This document shows positions 1-9,503 of a stretch of 64,000 nt of DNA, in pieces. The translations under genes and the position numbers were made by a program. The notes below the pieces were generated by a model. The model worked only from the letters and a program-made list of their open reading frames with translations, had not been told where the DNA came from and searched no databases. Numbering within the stretch: the first letter of the stretch is position 1; the number at the start of each line of letters is the position of its first letter. Source of the stretch: Roseovarius sp. MMSF_3359 (lineage in GTDB: Bacteria > Pseudomonadota > Alphaproteobacteria > Rhodobacterales > Rhodobacteraceae). The stretch spans positions 186,001 to 250,000 of the forward strand of contig NZ_JASHJC010000005.1 of the NCBI RefSeq assembly GCF_030733385.1, read 5' to 3'.

Positions 1-750
1 ATCCTCGACGACACCGAATTGCAACCGGTGGTCGGCGTGACCGGATATCAGCGCGAAAAAGAAGAAAAAGTGCTTTACGAGATGCTGTCATGGCGGCCTT
101 CGGGCGTGATTATCGCCGGGCTGGAGCATTCCGAGGCGTCGCGCGCGATGTTGGCGGCTTCGGGCATTCCGGTGGTCGAGATCATGGATGTGGACGGCAC
201 TCCGGTGGACTCGGTCGTCGGCATTTCGCACCGCCTCGCCGGGCAGAAGATGGCAACCGCGATCCTCAAGGCCGGATACACCCAGATCGGGTTCCTGGGG
301 ACGAAGATGTCGTTGGATCACCGGGCGCGCAAACGGTTCGAAGGGTTCACGGAAACACTGGCCAAGGCCGGTGTCGAGATCGTTGACAAGGAGTTCTACA
401 CCGGCGGGTCTGCGCTTGTGAAAGGGCGGGAAATGACCCGTGAAATCCTTGAGAGGAATGAAGAGATCGACTTCCTCTATTACTCGAACGACATCATCGG
501 TGCCGGCGGTTTGCTCTACCTGCTCGACCAGGGGATCGACGTCCCGGGGCAGATTGGTCTGGCCGGATTCAATGGTGTCAACCTCCTCAAAGGACTGCCG
601 AAGGAATTGGCCACAATGGACGCCTGCCGCCTTGAAATCGGCAAGCGCGCCGCGCAGGTCATTGTCGATCGTGTGGGCGGCGATGATGCGCCACAGCGGA
701 TTGTTCTGGAACCGACAGTCAGCTTTGGTGAGACGCTGAAGCGGCGTTAG
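1..750 (+). CDS. LacI-family transcriptional regulator (C-terminal part)
   Basis: The reading frame is open from base 1, so the start and the N-terminal helix-turn-helix lie outside the window. The visible ~249 residues are the periplasmic-binding-protein-like effector domain of a LacI/GalR repressor: a PSGVIIAGLEHS stretch, a VVEIMD..GTPVDSVVGISHRLAG segment, an IGFLGT strand, a Y-S-N-D-I-I motif near the ligand pocket, and an IGLAGFNG strand before the closing ATMD region. The overall look is that of the gluconate-type (GntR) LacI subgroup, but the ligand cannot be read from sequence. The gene it controls is probably to the left. It is convergent with the next gene, 28 bp away. Confidence 0.85.
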   Translation: MLDDTELQPVVGVTGYQREKEEKVLYEMLSWRPSGVIIAGLEHSEASRAMLAASGIPVVEIMDVDGTPVDSVVGISHRLAGQKMATAILKAGYTQIGFLGTKMSLDHRARKRFEGFTETLAKAGVEIVDKEFYTGGSALVKGREMTREILERNEEIDFLYYSNDIIGAGGLLYLLDQGIDVPGQIGLAGFNGVNLLKGLPKELATMDACRLEIGKRAAQVIVDRVGGDDAPQRIVLEPTVSFGETLKRR

Positions 751-778
751 TCAAGCCCCAAATCCCAACTAGTTCACG

Positions 779-1843
779 CTATGCCGCCTCATGTGCAAGG
801 ATGGCTGCCTCGGAACTGCTGAGGTTGCGCCGGGCAAAGCTGCCATAGGACAGCGGATCGCGTTCCAATCGCCCGTTCAACGCCAGCAGGCGCGATTTGT
901 CCGCAGCATCGAGCATGTCCAACGACGTGCTTGCCGGATGGAAACTCTCGGTTTCCACCCCATTGGCCCAGAGCACCTGATGCTGGGGCAGCAGCAGATG
1001 GATATACGTGACCTCCCGCACCGCGAGATCGACCGAGATCGTGTTGTTGTTGATAAGGTCACGCGCCGAGACCAGGACCTCCGGCACGTTGAAGAGGGAT
1101 TGCGCCACGTCGCCCTTGACCAGCATCCGATGCTCGGGACTGACCAGCAATTCCTGATCCGGCCGCTCGACCCCAAGGGCACCGGCGCGAATACGGATCG
1201 GGCGCAGGTGCGGCATGGCAAAGAGGCGCGCACCGGTCATCCGCCTGCTGCCCACCCATTCGATCGGCTGCGCGCCGTTATCCTTGGTCTGCACCCGGTC
1301 GCCTTCTTCAAGCTCTTCAACCAGGCGCGGGCCGTCAGGCGTTTCGATCCGGGTACCGGGAGTGAAGCAGATCACACCACTTGTGGTCTGTTGCGGCCCG
1401 GTGCTCCGCAACCCTTCCAGGGAATGATGGACGATCCACATCTCCGTATCCCGCGGCGGGATCTCGTCCAGGAACATGAGCAAGGGCGGGGCGCCTGTGC
1501 CGGTTTCGATCAGCGTCACGGTATAGCTCTGCGCGCCATCGGTCACGACGAACCCGTTGTCGATCAGCGGTTCTTCGACCTCGATCCGCTCAATATCCGT
1601 TCTGTGGGTGATTGCCGCCCCAAGCAGACGCCGCACCATCCGTGCCGCGCGTTTGCGGTTCGTTATGTCGCCGTCTGTCCGCTCGAGGCGCAAGAGTTCA
1701 CTTGGACCGTCCACCCGCACAACATCGCCTCGCCAGGACCACGCTGCCCCCACATTCAGCGACTGCACCGGTGCAGCTTCTAACCCGTCCACTTCCGTCT
1801 GCGTCCAGGAGATGACAAACGTGCCACTAAAGCCCGTTTTCAT
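779..1843 (-). CDS. Hint-domain protein (Hedgehog/intein-type)
   Basis: 354 residues. The N-terminal ~150 residues have no recognisable domain. From about residue 158 there is a Hint domain of the type frequent in Rhodobacteraceae: a nucleophile-like Cys159 in VICFTPGTRI, an LVEELEEGDRV segment, and a conserved SPEHRM (His238) block followed by VPEVLVSARDL. The family is related to intein/hedgehog autoprocessing domains and often sits in secreted or surface proteins carrying RTX repeats; here no RTX repeats and no classical signal peptide are seen. The C-terminal ~50 residues extend past the Hint fold. Stand-alone, convergent with the preceding regulator. Function is unknown; autoprocessing is possible but untested. 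Confidence 0.75.
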   Translation of the reverse strand: MKTGFSGTFVISWTQTEVDGLEAAPVQSLNVGAAWSWRGDVVRVDGPSELLRLERTDGDITNRKRAARMVRRLLGAAITHRTDIERIEVEEPLIDNGFVVTDGAQSYTVTLIETGTGAPPLLMFLDEIPPRDTEMWIVHHSLEGLRSTGPQQTTSGVICFTPGTRIETPDGPRLVEELEEGDRVQTKDNGAQPIEWVGSRRMTGARLFAMPHLRPIRIRAGALGVERPDQELLVSPEHRMLVKGDVAQSLFNVPEVLVSARDLINNNTISVDLAVREVTYIHLLLPQHQVLWANGVETESFHPASTSLDMLDAADKSRLLALNGRLERDPLSYGSFARRNLSSSEAAILAHEAA

Positions 1844-2044
1844 TGCCCGTTAGCCTGCCTTTTAGTCTTTTTATTAACGAAAGGTTAACAGACGCGAATC
1901 ACCCTGGGAAGCCCCTCCGATTCGCAAAAGGTTAATTTCTGAAGTGCCGTCGCATTCCGCCCACCTCGCGACGCTGACCCGCACCACGATTGCCAGGCGG
2001 GTTTTGCGGGGTAGAATGGTGCCAAAACCACGGTGGAGGGTGCC

Positions 2045-2827
2045 ATGAACGAGGCCCACAACATGTCAGAGGCAGCCCGGCAAGCGGTGCTCGACAGCGT
2101 CCGTATGGACGAAGGGCGGGGCGGACGGGCCAGGATCGGGTTTGTCCTCATTCCAAACGAACAGACCATCGAGGAGGATATGATCCGCCACCTGCCCCCA
2201 GGGGTCGGGGCGTATTTCAGCCGCGCGACGATGCCCCGCGAAATCTCGACCGACAGCCTCGCACAACTGCGCGGATCGCTGGCCGAAACCGCGGCACGTA
2301 TCCTGCCGGATGACGGGCTCGATGTGATCTGTTTTGCCTGCACCTCGGGAACCGTGGCGGTCGGCGAAGATGCCTCCTGCGCCGAGTTGTCGAAGGGTGC
2401 GCCGGGTGCCAGGCCAACAACACTGGCCGGGGCCGTGCGCAAGGCATTGACGGCAACAGGCGCGCGCAGGATCACGCTTGGCTCGCCCTACGTGGCAGAG
2501 TTGAACGACAACGTCGCGGCCTATCTAGAGGCCGCCGGGTTCGATGTTGTCGCCGCGCACGGCATGGGCCTCAACTACGACACGGAGATGATCCGGGTCG
2601 CACCGGAATACCTCATCGACTATGCTCGCGCGATCGACACGCCCGAGGCGGATACGGTGCTTCTGAGTTGCGGTGCGTTGCGCAGCATCGACGTCGTTGA
2701 CGAGATCGAACAGCGCCTCGGCAAGACGGTGATCTGCAGCAATCAGGCGATGCTTTGGGACTGCCTGCGGATGGCCGGTATCGACGACAAGCTACCGGGT
2801 CTGGGTCGGCTGCTGCGCGAATACTGA
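2045..2827 (+). CDS. Maleate isomerase / Asp-Glu racemase superfamily protein
   Basis: 260 residues. I place the start at ATG 2045, preceded by GGAGGG with a 4-base spacer; an in-frame GTG at 2033 lies upstream of that site. The fold family is shown by two cysteine motifs in the expected places: CFACTSGT in the first half and LSCGALRS in the second. These are the catalytic Cys pair of maleate isomerases and Asp/Glu racemases. The C-terminal SNQAMLWDCLR block is typical of the maleate cis-trans isomerase / arylmalonate decarboxylase branch. Both cysteines being present favours isomerase or racemase chemistry over decarboxylation, where one Cys is usually lost. The substrate is not clear and no pathway gene is adjacent. 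Confidence 0.75.
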   Translation: MNEAHNMSEAARQAVLDSVRMDEGRGGRARIGFVLIPNEQTIEEDMIRHLPPGVGAYFSRATMPREISTDSLAQLRGSLAETAARILPDDGLDVICFACTSGTVAVGEDASCAELSKGAPGARPTTLAGAVRKALTATGARRITLGSPYVAELNDNVAAYLEAAGFDVVAAHGMGLNYDTEMIRVAPEYLIDYARAIDTPEADTVLLSCGALRSIDVVDEIEQRLGKTVICSNQAMLWDCLRMAGIDDKLPGLGRLLREY

Positions 2828-2846
2828 CAATGCAGCCGACAAAGAA

Positions 2847-2874
2847 AAGCCCCGCCGGATGAAGGACGGGGCTT
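2847..2874. terminator. Bidirectional rho-independent terminator
   Basis: An 8-bp perfect stem (AAGCCCCG at 2847-2854 pairing with CGGGGCTT at 2867-2874) is flanked by an A-rich run on the left and a T-rich run on the right. It therefore works in both directions between the convergent isomerase gene and petC. Confidence 0.8.
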
Positions 2875-2896
2875 GGTTTTTCGAAAGAGGCGCGGC

Positions 2897-3694
2897 TTAG
2901 CCTGCCTTGTGGCCTTTGCCTTTGACCGGCGCCCAGAGGCGTTTGTTGGTCAGGTAGAGCAGAACCGACAGCAGCGTCAGGAAGATCACCCCGGTCAGGC
3001 CCGCATGTTTGCGCGCCATCATCTTGGGTTCCGCCGTCCACATCAGGAACGCTGCCAGATCTTCGGCGATGTGATGCAAATCGTTGCTGTGACCGTCGGC
3101 GTACTCAACATCCTCACCCACGAGCGGCGGGGCCATCGAAATCCAGCCACCCGGGAAGGCGGTGTTTTCATAGAGCGTCACACCGGCCTCTTCTTTCTCT
3201 TCGCCGGTGTAACCGGTCAGAAGCGAAACGATGTATTCAGGGCCACCCATGCCTTTGATCAGCTGGTTGATACCGGTGCCCTCAGGGCCGTGGAACCCGG
3301 CGCGCGCCTTGGCCATCAGGCTCAGGTCAGGTGCGTTTTCCAGGTTCGACCCTGGGAAGTGATCGGTCGGTTTCGCAGGGCGCGTGTCGTCCAGTTCGGG
3401 GTCGAAAACCTCGAAATTCTGTTCGGCATAGGCGCGCATCTGATCTTCGGGCAGGTGCGGGCCGCCTTCGTCCGCCAATGTCCGCAGCGGGACATAGCGC
3501 AGCCCGTGGCAGGCCGAGCAGACCTCGGTATAGACCTGCAAACCGCGCTGAAGCTGGTTCTGATCGAACTTGCCGAACGGGCCTTCGAAGGAGAAGTCGA
3601 CGTCATGGACGTGGCCTTCCGCGCCAGCGGCCATTGCGCCCCCGGCAGAAAGGGTCAGGGCGGTTACAGCGGCGATGCTGATTTTCTTCATCAT
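2897..3694 (-). CDS. petC: Cytochrome c1, bc1 complex
   Basis: 265 residues, standard for alphaproteobacterial cytochrome c1. It carries a cleavable signal peptide (about 22 residues ending in ...GGAMA) for periplasmic export, a haem c attachment site [14 protein letters not shown], and the axial methionine region [11 protein letters not shown]-terminal membrane anchor near residues 235-255 is followed by a basic tail (KGKGHKAG). It accepts electrons from the Rieske centre and passes them to cytochrome c. Last gene of the petABC operon, 15 bp after petB, and followed by a strong bidirectional terminator. Confidence 0.97.
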   Translation of the reverse strand: MMKKISIAAVTALTLSAGGAMAAGAEGHVHDVDFSFEGPFGKFDQNQLQRGLQVYTEVCSACHGLRYVPLRTLADEGGPHLPEDQMRAYAEQNFEVFDPELDDTRPAKPTDHFPGSNLENAPDLSLMAKARAGFHGPEGTGINQLIKGMGGPEYIVSLLTGYTGEEKEEAGVTLYENTAFPGGWISMAPPLVGEDVEYADGHSNDLHHIAEDLAAFLMWTAEPKMMARKHAGLTGVIFLTLLSVLLYLTNKRLWAPVKGKGHKAG

Positions 3695-3709
3695 TATCCC
3701 GATCCTTTC

Positions 3710-5032
3710 TTATTCAGCCGGTGTTTCGGCTTTGCCGTAATGCGCGTTGAAATCATCTTCGATGGTCTCAGGCGCGGCAGTTGGCTTCTCGATGACGCCC
3801 AGAAGCGGCAGGATCACCAGGAAGTAGGCAAACCAGTAGGCCGAGGCGATCAGCGAGTAGGTCGCATAAGGCTCTTCCGCCGGACGCGCACCGAGCCACA
3901 TCAACGCGATAAAGTCGATGACCAGAAGGGCAAACCACCATTTGAACATCGGACGATAGCGGCCCGAACGGACGCTCGATGTGTCAAGCCAAGGCACCAG
4001 GGCCATAACCGCAATCGCGCCAAACATCGCCAGAACACCAAAGAACTTGGCGTCGATGATGCCGCCGGTAATCCAGCTTGCCAGTTGCACCACCCAGACG
4101 TCCGAGGTGAAGGCACGCAGGATCGCGTAGAACGGCAGGAAGTACCATTCCGGTACGATGTGTGCAGGTGTCGCAAGCGCATTGGCTTCGATGTAGTTAT
4201 CCGGGTGACCGAGATAGTTGGGCATGAAGCCGACGATGGCAAAGAACACCACCATGATGACGGCCAGCGCAAAAAGGTCCTTGATAACGAAATAGGGCCA
4301 GAACGGCAGCGTGTCTTTCTCGGCTTCGGCCTTGGAGCCGCGGCGGACATCAACACCGGTCGGGTTATTGTTGCCGGTGGTGTGGAAGGCCCAGATATGC
4401 ACGGCAACCAGTGCTGCGATCACGAAGGGCAGCAGGTAGTGCAGTGAGAAGAAGCGGTTGAGCGTGGCGTTATCCACCGCCGGTCCGCCCAGAAGCCACG
4501 TCTGGATGCTTTCGCCGATGAACGGGATCGCGCCAAAGAGGCCGGTGATAACAGTCGCACCCCAAAAGGACATCTGACCCCAGGGAAGAACGTAACCCAT
4601 GAATGCGGTGCCCATCATCATCAAGTAGATCAGCATGCCGACGATCCACGTGATCTCACGCGGGGCCTTGTAGGATCCGTAGTAGAGACCGCGGAAGATG
4701 TGGATATAGACGGCAAAGAAGAAGAGCGACGCGCCGTTCATGTGCAGGTAGCGGATGAAATGGCCGCCGTTCACGTTGCGCATGATGTGTTCGATCGAGG
4801 CAAATGCCAGGTCGACATGCGGGGTATAGTGCATCACGAGGATGATGCCGGTGACAATTTGCAGCACCAGGCAGAAGGTCAGGACGATACCCCAGATCCA
4901 CATCCAGTTCAGGTTCTTGGGCGTGGGGATCATCAAAGTGTCATACATCAGACTGACGATGGGCAGCCGCGAGTGCAGCCACTTCTCAGCGCCGGTCTTG
5001 GGTTCGTAGTGATCGTGCGGAATTCCGGACAT
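3710..5032 (-). CDS. petB: Cytochrome b, bc1 complex
   Basis: 440 residues, full length. This polytopic inner-membrane subunit carries both b haems and the Qo and Qi quinone sites. Visible hallmarks are the Qo-site PEWY motif ([18 protein letters not shown]), the [20 protein letters not shown] helix and the haem-ligand histidines in the HYTPH...[13 protein letters not shown] and [20 protein letters not shown] regions. The N-terminal half resembles all b-type cytochromes; the C-terminal extension past the last helix ends in an acidic tail. Thirteen bases separate it from petA upstream and 15 from petC downstream, one operon. Confidence 0.98.
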   Translation of the reverse strand: MSGIPHDHYEPKTGAEKWLHSRLPIVSLMYDTLMIPTPKNLNWMWIWGIVLTFCLVLQIVTGIILVMHYTPHVDLAFASIEHIMRNVNGGHFIRYLHMNGASLFFFAVYIHIFRGLYYGSYKAPREITWIVGMLIYLMMMGTAFMGYVLPWGQMSFWGATVITGLFGAIPFIGESIQTWLLGGPAVDNATLNRFFSLHYLLPFVIAALVAVHIWAFHTTGNNNPTGVDVRRGSKAEAEKDTLPFWPYFVIKDLFALAVIMVVFFAIVGFMPNYLGHPDNYIEANALATPAHIVPEWYFLPFYAILRAFTSDVWVVQLASWITGGIIDAKFFGVLAMFGAIAVMALVPWLDTSSVRSGRYRPMFKWWFALLVIDFIALMWLGARPAEEPYATYSLIASAYWFAYFLVILPLLGVIEKPTAAPETIEDDFNAHYGKAETPAE

Positions 5033-5045
5033 GTGCGCGCTTCCC

Positions 5046-5621
5046 TTATCCCAGTTTGATCGTTGTTTCGTCGACGAATTCGGCTATTGGCACCGGCAGG
5101 TTTTCCGGCGCCGGCCCTTTGCGGATCCGTCCTGAAGTATCGTAGTGCGACCCGTGGCAGGGGCAAAACCAGCCGCCAAATTCACCGGCATCGCCAAGCG
5201 GAACGCAACCCAGGTGGGTACAAACGCCGATCTGAACCAGCCATTCGCCTGTATCCTCGGCACCACCGAACGGCGGCAGCGTGCGGTTGCCATCATCGCC
5301 CGGCGCCGGGCCGAGGTTGGCGTTGCGCGCGTCGGGATCGGGCAGCTCCGCGAGGTCGACTGCACGCGCCTCTTCAATCTCTTCCGCGGTACGGCGACGA
5401 ATGAAGACGGGTTTGCCCAGCCATTTCACGGTCAGTTGTGAGCCCGCTTCAAGCCCACCGACGTCAACGCGGATCGAGCTCAGAGCCTGAACATCCGCCG
5501 AGGGGTTCATCTGGTCTACCAACGGCCATACGGCCGCGCCGGTTGCAACGACGCCCGTCCCGGCGGTTGCGTAATAAAGGAAATCCCTTCGGGTGCCTTC
5601 GTGATCGTCTGCGTGGGACAC
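5046..5621 (-). CDS. petA: Rieske iron-sulfur protein, bc1 complex
   Basis: 191 residues with a GTG start at 5621, chosen because GGAG lies 8 bases upstream and the resulting N-terminus ([22 protein letters not shown]) has the twin-arginine RRDF signal-anchor expected of Rieske proteins. A longer open frame to 5735 adds unlikely residues. The [2Fe-2S] ligand boxes CTHLGC and CPCHGS are both present and followed by the proline-loop [10 protein letters not shown]. First gene of petABC; it transfers electrons from ubiquinol at the Qo site to cytochrome c1. The 220 bp to the divergent barrel gene should hold the operon promoter. Confidence 0.97.
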   Translation of the reverse strand: MSHADDHEGTRRDFLYYATAGTGVVATGAAVWPLVDQMNPSADVQALSSIRVDVGGLEAGSQLTVKWLGKPVFIRRRTAEEIEEARAVDLAELPDPDARNANLGPAPGDDGNRTLPPFGGAEDTGEWLVQIGVCTHLGCVPLGDAGEFGGWFCPCHGSHYDTSGRIRKGPAPENLPVPIAEFVDETTIKLG

Positions 5622-5841
5622 GAGGTTTACTCCATTCTGGTGCCGAATGCGGCTCAATGCAAAGTAGGGCCGCGGGAATCCCGCAACCTCTCCATCGCGA
5701 TGTTTAACTGTGCTTTTCCGGCCAGTCCAGAGCACAATGGCGCGGAATTGAACAGGGCGCGCATGTGTCGCGCTTGAGAGTACCGTTTTCCGGGTGTAAG
5801 CAAAAGCAAATCACCGCATCAACCCAGAAGGGTCATCCGAA

Positions 5842-6528
5842 ATGACAAAATTTCTGAAATCCGCGATTGCCGCTTTCGTTCTGTCCGCCGCTCCTGCCGC
5901 GGCCGAGATGGAACTCAGCCTTTATGTTGGTGTTCAAAGTGTTCAGGGAGGCTCGGGATCCGGTACGTTCCCTGGCGGCGCCCCCGTCAACCGCAGCTTC
6001 AACTGGGAAGGCCGGCCGCTTGAGAACCCCTATTACTACGGTGGCCGGGCAATGTGGTGGACACAGAAAAACCTCGGCTTCGGCATCGAAGGCACCCATA
6101 CCAAGGCCTACGCGTCGGATGCGGACCTTGTCGCCATCGGCGCCAGCAGCTTCGAGCTGTCGGACGGCCATAACATCATCACCGCCAACATCATGAAACG
6201 GTGGCCCGGCGCGTTCGGCAACCAGAGCTTCACGCCCTATGTCGGCGCCGGTGCCGGTGTGGCGATCCCGCATGTGGATGTCACCGTCAACGGCGCATCG
6301 AATCGCACCTTCGGTTATGAAACGACAGGCCCTGCCCTGCGCGGTATCGCGGGCATCAAGTATGATATCAACGAGCGTTGGGCGCTTTTCAGCGAGTACC
6401 AGTTCACCTGGTCCGACAATGACCTGACGATCGACGCTGATCCGCTCGTTCCCGGCCAGCTTCCCGGCAAGATCAGCACCGAGATCCTGACCCACGCGGT
6501 CAATTTCGGGATCAGCTACAGCTTCTGA
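5842..6528 (+). CDS. Outer-membrane beta-barrel protein, LpxQ-like
   Basis: 228 residues. An N-terminal signal peptide (MTKFLKSAIAAFVLSAAPAAA) is followed by alternating beta strands and a C-terminal aromatic ending (NFGISYSF) typical of small outer-membrane barrels. Repeated glycine/aromatic strands (GGRAMWWTQKNLGFGIEGTHTKAY, TPYVGAGAGVAIPHVDV, ERWALFSEYQFTW) match the 8-strand OmpA/OmpW-like class. The sequence also resembles proteins annotated as lipid A oxidase (LpxQ) in rhizobia and Rhodobacteraceae, which oxidise the proximal glucosamine of lipid A. I hold the barrel assignment firmly and the enzymatic role loosely. Transcribed alone, divergent from petABC; AGAAGGGT precedes the ATG. 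Confidence 0.7.
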   Translation: MTKFLKSAIAAFVLSAAPAAAEMELSLYVGVQSVQGGSGSGTFPGGAPVNRSFNWEGRPLENPYYYGGRAMWWTQKNLGFGIEGTHTKAYASDADLVAIGASSFELSDGHNIITANIMKRWPGAFGNQSFTPYVGAGAGVAIPHVDVTVNGASNRTFGYETTGPALRGIAGIKYDINERWALFSEYQFTWSDNDLTIDADPLVPGQLPGKISTEILTHAVNFGISYSF

Positions 6529-6597
6529 CGCGACCAAAATCAGCCGATGCAGGCCCGGCGTGCATCGGTTCAAACTCCTAAAAAAACGTGAGGCGAG

Positions 6598-7482
6598 ATG
6601 ACAATCAAGGTTGTCGGACGGTTTTTCTGTGCCGTCCTGTTATTGGCGAATTTACCCGTGGGCGGCGTTCAAGCCGCTGACCAGCAAGAGACATTCAGAA
6701 CGCAGGTTACCGCGATAGAGGCCGAAATCGGCGGCCGCGTCGGCATCGCTGTTCATGATCTGAAGGGCAACACTCTCTTTTCGTACAAATCGGATCAACG
6801 GTTCCCCATGTCGAGCACCTTCAAGGCTCTGCTTTGCGGGGCGGTTCTGGCGCGGGTGGATGCCGGGCAAGAGAGCCTGGAGCGCGTCATCTCCTTTGAC
6901 TCAGACGATATCGTCTCCTACTCCCCGGTGACGGAGAACCACGTGGGAAATGGCATGAGCGTCGCGGCGCTTTGCGAAGCCACTGTCACGATCAGCGACA
7001 ATACCGCTGGCAATCTCCTTCTTGAGACGATGGACGGTCCAAAAGGCTTCACACAGTTCCTGCGCGATCTCGGTGACCCGACCACGCGGCTTGATCGCTG
7101 GGAAACCGCCCTGAATGAAGGGGCACCAAACGATCCGCGCGATACCACGACGCCCGATGCGATCCTTCGAAGCCTGAACAAGCTGGCGTTTCAGGAGGCG
7201 CTATCGCCCTCGTCCCGCAAGCAATTGCGCCAATGGATGATCGACGACAAGGTGGCTGATGCGCTGCTGCGGTCGGTGCTTCCCGATGGCTGGCGGATCG
7301 GCGACAAGACAGGCGCGGGCGGATATGGTGCGCGGGGAATCATCGCCTTTGTCGAGCCGCCCGAGGCCGAACCGGTGCTGATCGCCATCTACCTTGCCGA
7401 GAACAATCAGCCATTTGATACCCGAAACGCCACCATCGCCCGGCTGGGCGCGGTGATCTTCGATCTGCTGCAGGACCAGTAA
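6598..7482 (+). CDS. bla: Class A beta-lactamase
   Basis: 294 residues with a signal peptide of about 26 residues (…GGVQAA). All class A catalytic motifs are intact: the nucleophile tetrad S73-T-F-K76 (S70-x-x-K in standard numbering), S133-D-N (SDN loop), E169 in ETALNE (Glu166, omega loop) and K237-T-G (KTG). The KTGAGGYGARG stretch resembles the carbenicillin-hydrolysing (CARB/PSE-like) and Rhodobacter chromosomal enzymes. It acts in the periplasm on penicillins; spectrum cannot be read from sequence. There is no ampR-like regulator, integron or IS nearby, so it looks resident rather than acquired. Convergent with a GST gene 6 bp away. Confidence 0.93.
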   Translation: MTIKVVGRFFCAVLLLANLPVGGVQAADQQETFRTQVTAIEAEIGGRVGIAVHDLKGNTLFSYKSDQRFPMSSTFKALLCGAVLARVDAGQESLERVISFDSDDIVSYSPVTENHVGNGMSVAALCEATVTISDNTAGNLLLETMDGPKGFTQFLRDLGDPTTRLDRWETALNEGAPNDPRDTTTPDAILRSLNKLAFQEALSPSSRKQLRQWMIDDKVADALLRSVLPDGWRIGDKTGAGGYGARGIIAFVEPPEAEPVLIAIYLAENNQPFDTRNATIARLGAVIFDLLQDQ

Positions 7483-7488
7483 ACGGGC

Positions 7489-8091
7489 TTATTCGGGCGC
7501 GGTGGCCTTCATGCTGTCGCGCTCGGCAAAGACGGCAAACCAATCGTCAAGGGCGTCATTGCCCTTGCGCCATCCCCGGTCCCCATGGCGGAAATCCAGA
7601 TAGGCCAACGCACAACCGATGGCGATATGGCTCATGTCCAGCGGGCCGGACAGGTGGCTCATCCATCGTTCGTTGACCACCGCGGCGGCACCGGCGACCT
7701 TTTTCCACTGCGCATCCAGCCAATCCTCGGATTGATGCTCGGGCGGGCGCAGGCGTTTTTCATAGGTCATGGTCACAGCGGCATCCATGATCCCGTCTGC
7801 CGTCGCCTCAAGCGTCAGCGTGTCCCAAAGGCGGTTGGCCGGATAAAGGCCCGAGACAGCATGATCGTCCAGAAACCGGGTAATCACCCGGCTGTCATAA
7901 AGCGCCGGCGCATCCGTGCGGATCAGGGTCGGGATTTTGCCCATCGGATTGGCCGCCGCCACGTTGGGGTCGGTGTTGAGCGGCGTGGTCGCCGCCGCGA
8001 TCAACTCGACATCATCGGTCAGGTTGGCCTCGTGCAACAACACCCGCACCTTGCGTGCGAATGGGGAGGCATCGGCAGAAAGCAGTTTCAT
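7489..8091 (-). CDS. Glutathione S-transferase family protein
   Basis: 200 residues. The N-terminal thioredoxin-fold half has the GST signature SADASPFARKVRVLLHEA, a cis-proline region NPMGKIPTLI and the acidic DSRVITRFLD turn that binds the glutathione gamma-glutamyl group. The all-helical C-terminal half includes HIAIGCALAYLDFRH, matching the N-capping box of bacterial GSTs. An AGGAG ribosome site precedes the ATG at 8091. Substrate unknown; likely cytosolic detoxification. Single gene, or first in line before the convergent beta-lactamase. Confidence 0.88.
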   Translation of the reverse strand: MKLLSADASPFARKVRVLLHEANLTDDVELIAAATTPLNTDPNVAAANPMGKIPTLIRTDAPALYDSRVITRFLDDHAVSGLYPANRLWDTLTLEATADGIMDAAVTMTYEKRLRPPEHQSEDWLDAQWKKVAGAAAVVNERWMSHLSGPLDMSHIAIGCALAYLDFRHGDRGWRKGNDALDDWFAVFAERDSMKATAPE

Positions 8092-8136
8092 GGCGTGGTC
8101 TCCTAGATTTTTTGGGTCCGCCGCCGCGGCGACGAC

Positions 8137-8766
8137 TCACCCTGTTGGTGCAACACCGCGCATCAATGCCGACAGGATACGCACCTCGTTGCCGATCCCA
8201 AAGCCCTCCATGTGATCCGCAGCGTTCTGCCGCACCTTATCGGGCTTGTTCTGACCAAGTTTCCAGGTGCCTTCGATCTTGTCGACCTGCATCCGGCAGG
8301 GGACGATCTGCCGCATCATCCGGTCAAGCACCTCGGGGGTCATCTTGCCCGTGGTCCACGGAGTCTTGGGCAGAAGGCGCTTTTCGAAAAGCTCGGATTG
8401 CCGATCGAGCAGATCACGCATCTCGTCGACGGGGCGCAATGTGATCTCACCGGTCAGGTGAACCGCGACATAGTTCCATGTGGGCACCTGATCGTCGACG
8501 TCATACCAATCCGGCGAGACATAGGAATGCGCCCCCTGCACCGCCAGCCGCGCTTTGAGCGGAGCAGTCTTCAGGGCCCGTGCGATGGGGTTCGACCGGA
8601 CCAGGTGGAATTCGGTCACCGTGCCATCCGGCGATAGCAGAAACGGGATGTGGCTGATCAACGGCGCATCGGGCGTCGTCACGGCAAGAATGCCAAAGCC
8701 CTGCTCGCGCGCGAAGTCGATATTCTGCGCCTCGGTCTCCTTGCGGAACATGGTATTGGGGTGCAT
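8137..8766 (-). CDS. PaiB-family FMN-binding protein
   Basis: 209 residues matching the PaiB family, described as FMN-binding negative transcriptional regulators with a split-barrel flavin-reductase-like fold. Visible family blocks are the N-terminal MHPNTMFR, the GFGILAV...PLISHIPFLL strand pair, and TWNYVAVHLTGEITL. The C-terminal segment KIEGTWKLGQNKPDKVRQNAADHM is the usual PaiB signature. In Bacillus subtilis PaiB influences sporulation and protease genes; in proteobacteria the role is unsettled. Separated by 45 bp from the GST downstream and read in the same direction. Confidence 0.85.
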   Translation of the reverse strand: MHPNTMFRKETEAQNIDFAREQGFGILAVTTPDAPLISHIPFLLSPDGTVTEFHLVRSNPIARALKTAPLKARLAVQGAHSYVSPDWYDVDDQVPTWNYVAVHLTGEITLRPVDEMRDLLDRQSELFEKRLLPKTPWTTGKMTPEVLDRMMRQIVPCRMQVDKIEGTWKLGQNKPDKVRQNAADHMEGFGIGNEVRILSALMRGVAPTG

Positions 8767-8848
8767 ATTGCGCGGCCTTTCGGAACAATCGCGCGCATCA
8801 TGGCGAACGGCTTCGCCTTTGCAAGCGATCAGTTGTTTCAGTCACGCA

Positions 8849-9499
8849 TCATGTCTGTTTCAACTCATCATCGGGGAAAAGCACCGCCGGTGCCCCGGGT
8901 GTCCACGGCGGATATTTCCGCATGATTGCCGCGAAACGCCCGGAGGATTTGAAGGCTGCAAGCCAACGCGCCACATGCGGCAGCGGTTGCGCATGGAACC
9001 AGCACAGGTCAACATGGGCAAATTGCCGGACAAAGGGCAGGATCGCCATATCCGCCAAACCGGGCCGCTTCCCGAAGAGCCACTCCCCATGACCAAGGAG
9101 ACCGTCCAGCCGGGCCAGGAATTCAACGGCCGTTGACCGCTCCGCCCCAATATCCACATCTTTATGGCGCGTGACGTATTTGTACCGGTCCAGCGCCGTC
9201 TTGAACGGGCCATCGTTCCACGCAATCAGGTCGTGGCCCTCGGGCGGCATATCCAGCCATTCGCCGGGGTCATGTCGTCTCAGCGCCCAGAGCATGATGT
9301 CGAGGCTTTCGTCGATCACCTCCACCCCGGTATCAAGGCAGGGAACCGTTGCCGTGGGCGATGTGGCGAGAAACGCATCGGGCTTGTCCCGCAGGACCAC
9401 CTCGCGAAGCTCTACCCGTTGACCCGAGACCGCAAGTGCCAACCGGGCGCGCATCGCATAGGGGCATCGGCGAAATGACCAGAGGATCGGACGCGCCAT
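8849..9499 (-). CDS. Glutathione S-transferase, CPY-type N-terminal domain
   Basis: About 216 residues from ATG 9499; an upstream TTG at 9514 would overlap mtaB. The N-terminal domain has a glutaredoxin-like CPYAMRAR active site, the cis-proline stretch SPTATVPCL and the ESLDIMLW turn. The C-terminal helical domain contains GLADMAILPFVRQFAH. The cysteine in place of the usual Ser/Tyr suggests a beta- or omega-like GST with thiol-transferase or reductase activity. It follows mtaB by 4 bases on the same strand and is probably co-transcribed with dapF-mtaB. Confidence 0.85.
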   Translation of the reverse strand: MARPILWSFRRCPYAMRARLALAVSGQRVELREVVLRDKPDAFLATSPTATVPCLDTGVEVIDESLDIMLWALRRHDPGEWLDMPPEGHDLIAWNDGPFKTALDRYKYVTRHKDVDIGAERSTAVEFLARLDGLLGHGEWLFGKRPGLADMAILPFVRQFAHVDLCWFHAQPLPHVARWLAAFKSSGRFAAIMRKYPPWTPGAPAVLFPDDELKQT

Positions 9500-9503
9500 C
9501 GGA

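Noticed and set aside
791..1783. 330-codon plus-strand frame over the Hint gene
   Set aside because: Antisense shadow without recognisable domains.
2873..4447. 524-codon plus-strand frame across petC and petB
   Set aside because: Antisense of well-identified cytochrome genes; the Arg/His/Gln-rich composition is typical of a shadow frame.
6598..7482. Recently acquired resistance gene
   Set aside because: No IS, integron or plasmid-like signal nearby, and composition matches the surroundings; it looks like a resident chromosomal beta-lactamase.
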